Positions 60,282 through 64,000 of a stretch of DNA of 64,000 nt are shown here, in pieces. The notes beneath the pieces were generated by a model. It had not been told where the DNA came from, made no database searches, and worked only from the letters and a program-made list of their open reading frames with translations. Where the stretch lies: the NCBI RefSeq assembly GCF_009754945.1, contig NZ_WPIN01000010.1:186001-250000 (forward strand). Direction: 5' to 3'. Source of the stretch: Spirosoma arboris (GTDB lineage Bacteria; Bacteroidota; Bacteroidia; Cytophagales; Spirosomataceae). The translations under genes were made by a program, and so were the position numbers. Every line of letters starts with the position of its first letter. The stretch's first letter is position 1.

Positions 60282-60926
60282 TTAGGGACGCTCAAACGAA
60301 TAGATTTTGCCCGGTTCCAGTAATGGATGCGGACCTTCAAAACCGGTTTCGGAGAGTGTATAAGTCACGTTTTCGAAAAATGCCTCCGCAATCCACGGCT
60401 CAAATCGAAACTCGAAGTAGTTGTGAGCTTTGTTCGTAATGGGGAAAACCGAATAGCGATCTGGGCAAAGTTCAAATCGTAACGAAATGGCTTCCCCAGA
60501 TTTCTGCTCAAACTGGACTTCGCCTTCCGAATTTGTCATTTCTCGTTGGATGGTCGATCCATTTTTAACCGCACATTCCACATAGCGCAGGATTTGTTTG
60601 TTCGGGTCGACGATGCGAATGGTTAGTTTATTGCCAGGAACGATTCGGCTGATTACCAGCGCAAAGTCTTTTTCTGGGCGTGGGCGGCTGGACAATGTAA
60701 TCTGATTGCCTTGCTGTTTCCAGGTTCCCTGTCCCATTCGATCGACGGCCCCATAGGAAAAGAAAAATTCAAACGTAGCGTCATCATTTAGTTTGATGCC
60801 TGATCCTACTTCACGTACACCTGATAAATAATATTCTCCAGTCATTTTTTTTGGGGATTGCGCCACTGATTGACCTGCGATCAGACAGGCTACCAACCAG
60901 AGCAGTAATAGACGAATAAGGAACAT
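60282..60926 (-). CDS. Secreted protein of unknown function
   Basis: This 214-residue protein has a signal peptide (1-22, cut after SVA) and a strand-rich body with GEYYLSGVREVGSGIKLNDDATFEFFFSYGAVDRMGQGTWKQQ (core start), typical of small Bacteroidota lipocalin-like or NigD-like exported proteins, then a second beta domain with IRIVDPNKQILRYVECAVKNG. I do not recognise a defined family. No partner is evident. It is divergent from nothing in the window on its left and follows the S41 protease in orientation. Confidence 0.7.
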   Translation of the reverse strand: MFLIRLLLLWLVACLIAGQSVAQSPKKMTGEYYLSGVREVGSGIKLNDDATFEFFFSYGAVDRMGQGTWKQQGNQITLSSRPRPEKDFALVISRIVPGNKLTIRIVDPNKQILRYVECAVKNGSTIQREMTNSEGEVQFEQKSGEAISLRFELCPDRYSVFPITNKAHNYFEFRFEPWIAEAFFENVTYTLSETGFEGPHPLLEPGKIYSFERP

Positions 60927-61006
60927 GTGAAATCTATTTTGGCCGGAAAGCTATAGATTCCATTCGTCAACGAAGAGCCCCACTTACTAACTGGAAGAGA
61001 CTGGTT

Positions 61007-61052
61007 AACAAACAGCGGAACGTGACTGTCAAATCACGCTCCGCTGTCTGTT
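61007..61052. terminator. Hairpin between S41 protease and secreted-protein genes
   Basis: AACAAACAGCGGAACGTGA (61007-61025) pairs with TCACGCTCCGCTGTCTGTT (61034-61052) at 17 of 19 positions with an 8-base loop, and TTTTC follows on the plus strand. On the minus strand it lies about 20 bases past the protease stop. Confidence 0.8.
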
Positions 61053-61073
61053 TTCTGGCACTACTATATTTGT

Positions 61074-64000
61074 TTATTTCCCTGTGCTGAGTTTCGAGGC
61101 TTTTGCTTCATTCAATTCTTTAAGCAATTCGGTTACAGCCCGATCCAACTGCACATTTTTGTTGGTATAACTTTCGCCAATGGGACGCGCTACCTCAATA
61201 TCGACCGGGCGAGGAGCTAATTCCATGTTTTTGCCAGTGTTGTCGGTAATCTTAATGAATGGCAAGCGTAAGTTCGATCCATCGATGAGCTGTGCGGCTG
61301 AGGTGTAAATGATCCAGCCGCCTGTGGGTTCGCCCACAACTTTGCCCAGTTTGAGCGTCCGGTAGCCTTCCGTAAAATCTTCCGCATCTGAAAGCGAATG
61401 CTGGTTCGTGACCAGAATCGTGGGCCTTTCCAGCGCCCGCTGGCCTAACTGGGTTCGGGCAGGAGCCGATGGAAGTCCACGTGGTGTCATGGTCATATAG
61501 CCTTTGCGGGTGAATACGTCCAGTGCATATGCATTTACGAATCCACCATTGTTATTCCGAACATCGACCACTACGCCTTCACGAGCATGATTGTCGGCAT
61601 CTAAATCAATATTCAACTGAGCTAGCGACTCTGCCGACATATCGAATAAATGCACGTAGCCAAGCCGCCCATCGCTGGCTTTATTCACATAATCCCGTTG
61701 TTGTTGCACCCATTGTTTGTAGAGTAGAACTTTTTCCGTTGCCAGGTTGACAGGACGTATAACCACTTCATGCGGTGGAGCAGTAGCCGACGATGCAATC
61801 ATCAATGAAATCCGGTGATTGATCTGGTTTTCCAGTAATTGATCGAGGTTCGTACCCGCATTGATTTTTGTATCGTCAACACCAAGTAGATAATCACCTA
61901 CTTTGATGGTACCCGCTATATCAGCAGGACTCAACGCAATCACTTCGGTAATCCGGAGTCGACCTGTACTTTCGTATTCTGTCCGGTCGAAGCGAAGCCC
62001 AATACGTCCCGTAGTTGTCTGAACAGACCCGGCTGGGGCCGAAATGCCAGAGTGAGACGCATTCAATTCGCCTAACATCAGGCTAATGAGCCGACGTAAT
62101 TCATCGGGTGTACGGGCACCTGCTGCCAGTGGTTCGTATTCGGCTCGAATAGCTTTCCAATCGGCTCCGTGAAAGGTTGAGTCATAAAAGCCTTTGCTCT
62201 GAATATCCCATGCCTGGCGGAAAACCTGTATTTTCTCTTCGCTGAAATCAACGTCCATTTCTGTTGAAATACTCAACGGTTTGGGCTCCCGTCTGTCCAG
62301 TGCAATGGATTGAATCCGCCCCTGTTCCAGGTAAAAAATCTCTTTGCCATCAGATGAGAATTGAACACCACTTTTGTTGCCGGGAGTTGACGTCAGCTGT
62401 CGCGCTACACTTTGCTCGCGCCCTAATTCATCTAGAGAATAGGTGTATAAATTCTGTTGGCCAGCTACAGTAGCGGTCAATAACAGAGTTTTACCATCCT
62501 TACTGATCGATTGTGCGTCAACATCGACCCCCACAGGCAACAGGCTCAGCCGTTGACGAATATCCTCGAAAACGATCTTTGTTGCTCCACCTTTGTCGGA
62601 TTTGTCGGCCGTATCAGCACGTGCTGTAGTGTCTCGGGAAGCTGTCTTTGCGGTTGTCGTAGGGGCCGTCGCGGGCTTCAGCGTTTTCGGAATTTCCTCA
62701 TTGAACAAGTCACGAAACTGATCTTCCCTGAATTTGGGAGAGCGAAGTACCAGATCAATTCGGGCAACCTGTGCCGTTTCAGTGCGCTGAGTAGTACTGA
62801 ACAGAATATACTTTCCGTCGGGGCTCCAGCTCAGATTCCCACCAAACGTATTGGCCAGAAAACTAATGGGTTTACTTTCTCCGCCAGCAGCGGGAACAAC
62901 CGAAATGTTCCGAAAGGTTTTGGCCCCAAACGACGCAAAAGCGATCCATTTTCCATCTGGAGACCATACAATGGAACCCGAAGAGGCAAAAGGTGGGCGG
63001 CCCAGAAAACCCTTTTTGAGGAGCTTCTCTTTCTTTGTTGCTATATCGAGTACGCGCAGTTCCTGTCCATTTCGAATGAACGCCAGCAATTTCCCATCGG
63101 GCGAAAATACGGGTGAGCTATCGTCGGTGAGGTCGTTGGTTAGTCGGGTTTCATCGCGGGTGCCAAAGTCATAACGGTAGAGATGAGCGACTCCATCGCG
63201 GCTGGACAAGTACACAAGACCCCGGCTGTTAGATGTCCAGACTGGTTGCGATTCATTAGCAGCCGTATGACTGATCCGGGTAGCATCGCCACCGTCTTTT
63301 GCCGAGGCTGCGAATACTTCACCATGTACTGTGAAAGCCACTTTCTTGCCATCGGGCGACAAGGCTAGTTCGCGGAATTGGCTGGCCTGTTTCAGATGTT
63401 CAACAGCAGGACTGGCCGCAACACCCCGAAGCCGGACTGAGATAGGCGTTGCCTGGCGGCTGGCAATATCGTATTTCCAGAGTCCGAAATCGCGTTCAAA
63501 TACGATTGTCTTTCCATCGTACCCAATAGATGGCCAGACTACCCGTCCACTCGTAAACGTAGTCAGCATAGTTGGCTTTCCAGAAATGGGTTGCGACCAC
63601 AGGTTTTGAATCTTGTTACGATCCGATACGTAGTAAATAGTTTTTCCATCCTGGCTCCACATGGGCCAAAGTTCTTTCGCTCCACTTTGGGTCACTTGCT
63701 CGTAGGCAGTTTCGGCTTTTTTTGTGTCAAGGTGATAAAGCCAGATTTCTGCTTCGTCAAGATGACTACGCCCTTTTCGCCACCATTGGTTAGAAGCAAT
63801 TCCCCGCGCCGAAAAAGCCAGTGTTTTACCATCAGGTGAGGGCGCGCTATAAAATTCATTCGCGTAGCGATCAGCTGTAACGGGCATTGGAGTTCCGCCC
63901 GTAATGGCTACCCGGTAGATGTCGTTCATGCCGGAAATATCCCGGCTTGTCGATTGAAAATAGACCATTTTGCTATCGCGGGACCAGGCATTCAATACCT
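61074..64000 (-). CDS. Tricorn-like S41 protease with TolB-type propeller, N-terminus cut
   Basis: At least 975 residues are visible and the frame stays open at the window end, so the N-terminus is missing. Order: TolB/PD40 beta-propeller blades with the repeated phrase SPDGKxLAF (about 1-540), a linker with Ala/Thr-rich low complexity near 430-465, a helical core domain (about 580-640), a PDZ domain (about 655-740; ITEVIALSPADIAGTIKVGDYLLGVDD start) and an S41 protease domain with HSLSDAEDFTEGYRT, where the catalytic Ser is expected, and GEPTGGWIIYTSAAQLIDGS. This is the tricorn peptidase layout; it probably degrades peptides in the periplasm. Confidence 0.92.
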   Translation of the reverse strand, partial: VLNAWSRDSKMVYFQSTSRDISGMNDIYRVAITGGTPMPVTADRYANEFYSAPSPDGKTLAFSARGIASNQWWRKGRSHLDEAEIWLYHLDTKKAETAYEQVTQSGAKELWPMWSQDGKTIYYVSDRNKIQNLWSQPISGKPTMLTTFTSGRVVWPSIGYDGKTIVFERDFGLWKYDIASRQATPISVRLRGVAASPAVEHLKQASQFRELALSPDGKKVAFTVHGEVFAASAKDGGDATRISHTAANESQPVWTSNSRGLVYLSSRDGVAHLYRYDFGTRDETRLTNDLTDDSSPVFSPDGKLLAFIRNGQELRVLDIATKKEKLLKKGFLGRPPFASSGSIVWSPDGKWIAFASFGAKTFRNISVVPAAGGESKPISFLANTFGGNLSWSPDGKYILFSTTQRTETAQVARIDLVLRSPKFREDQFRDLFNEEIPKTLKPATAPTTTAKTASRDTTARADTADKSDKGGATKIVFEDIRQRLSLLPVGVDVDAQSISKDGKTLLLTATVAGQQNLYTYSLDELGREQSVARQLTSTPGNKSGVQFSSDGKEIFYLEQGRIQSIALDRREPKPLSISTEMDVDFSEEKIQVFRQAWDIQSKGFYDSTFHGADWKAIRAEYEPLAAGARTPDELRRLISLMLGELNASHSGISAPAGSVQTTTGRIGLRFDRTEYESTGRLRITEVIALSPADIAGTIKVGDYLLGVDDTKINAGTNLDQLLENQINHRISLMIASSATAPPHEVVIRPVNLATEKVLLYKQWVQQQRDYVNKASDGRLGYVHLFDMSAESLAQLNIDLDADNHAREGVVVDVRNNNGGFVNAYALDVFTRKGYMTMTPRGLPSAPARTQLGQRALERPTILVTNQHSLSDAEDFTEGYRTLKLGKVVGEPTGGWIIYTSAAQLIDGSNLRLPFIKITDNTGKNMELAPRPVDIEVARPIGESYTNKNVQLDRAVTELLKELNEAKASKLSTGK

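Noticed and set aside
62511..63116. 201-residue ORF on the plus strand inside the S41 protease gene
   Set aside because: It is antisense to repetitive propeller-coding DNA, has Cys-rich low-quality sequence and no family pattern.
1..64000. CRISPR array, prophage, defence island or antibiotic gene cluster
   Set aside because: No regularly spaced repeats of 24-40 bp, no Cas, integrase, capsid, toxin-antitoxin pair or modular synthase genes were seen.

Overview
The window is chromosomal DNA from a Bacteroidota bacterium. It most resembles the Cytophagales, probably Spirosoma or a close relative; the genus is an inference from memory of gene content, not from a search. Pointers are an actABCDEF alternative complex III cluster fused to a cytochrome oxidase cluster, a GYS (GT3) type glycogen synthase, DUF983 and DUF420 proteins, CrtZ, LytTR two-component genes, mostly absent Shine-Dalgarno sequences, and promoter boxes of the Bacteroidetes form TTTG - about 19 bp - TAnnTTTG.

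Region 1 (about 1-15.2 kb) is an accessory patchwork of small enzymes and regulators: NTF2-like, DoxX, esterase-TPR, HxlR with pirin, a fatty acid hydroxylase, alpha/beta hydrolases, VOC, a DUF1624-like acyltransferase, a LytS/LytTR two-component pair, a quinone reductase with an AraC regulator, and a RibD-like reductase. Intergenic DNA here carries strong palindromes and four copies of a diverged repeat of about 37 bp. Region 2 (15.2-16.5 kb) has no convincing gene and contains 13-bp inverted and direct repeats that may be an insertion-element relic.

Region 3 (16.5-33.7 kb) is one long co-directional respiratory cluster: actABCDEF, coxB, ctaD, ctaA, ctaB, two subunit-III-like genes, a subunit IV gene, sco, DUF420, a small membrane protein and DUF983. 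It encodes quinol oxidation by alternative complex III, electron transfer through c-type hemes to an A1-type aa3 oxidase, and heme A and copper assembly factors. A good promoter lies just upstream of actA and a terminator follows DUF983.

Region 4 (33.8-37.2 kb) is a compact unit of ECF sigma factor, single-pass membrane protein (likely anti-sigma), outer-membrane barrel-like protein and a Rossmann protein. Region 5 (37.2-64 kb) is mixed housekeeping: glycosyltransferase, LpxH-like phosphoesterase, NeuD-like acetyltransferase, GDP-fucose synthase, MORN/YwqK and TPR proteins, DEAD helicase, fructosamine kinase, AnmK, MoaB/MogA, glycogen synthase, glycosylasparaginase, PurU, CutC, DUF2795, CrtZ, AlbA_2 protein, OPT transporter, P1 peptidase, a CbpA/CbpM chaperone operon and a large tricorn-like S41 protease cut by the window end. 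Gene ends here are often marked by long-stem hairpins of low-complexity words. I saw no rRNA, convincing tRNA, CRISPR array, intact transposase, phage gene or recognised defence system. Hairpin and repeat coordinates were counted by eye.
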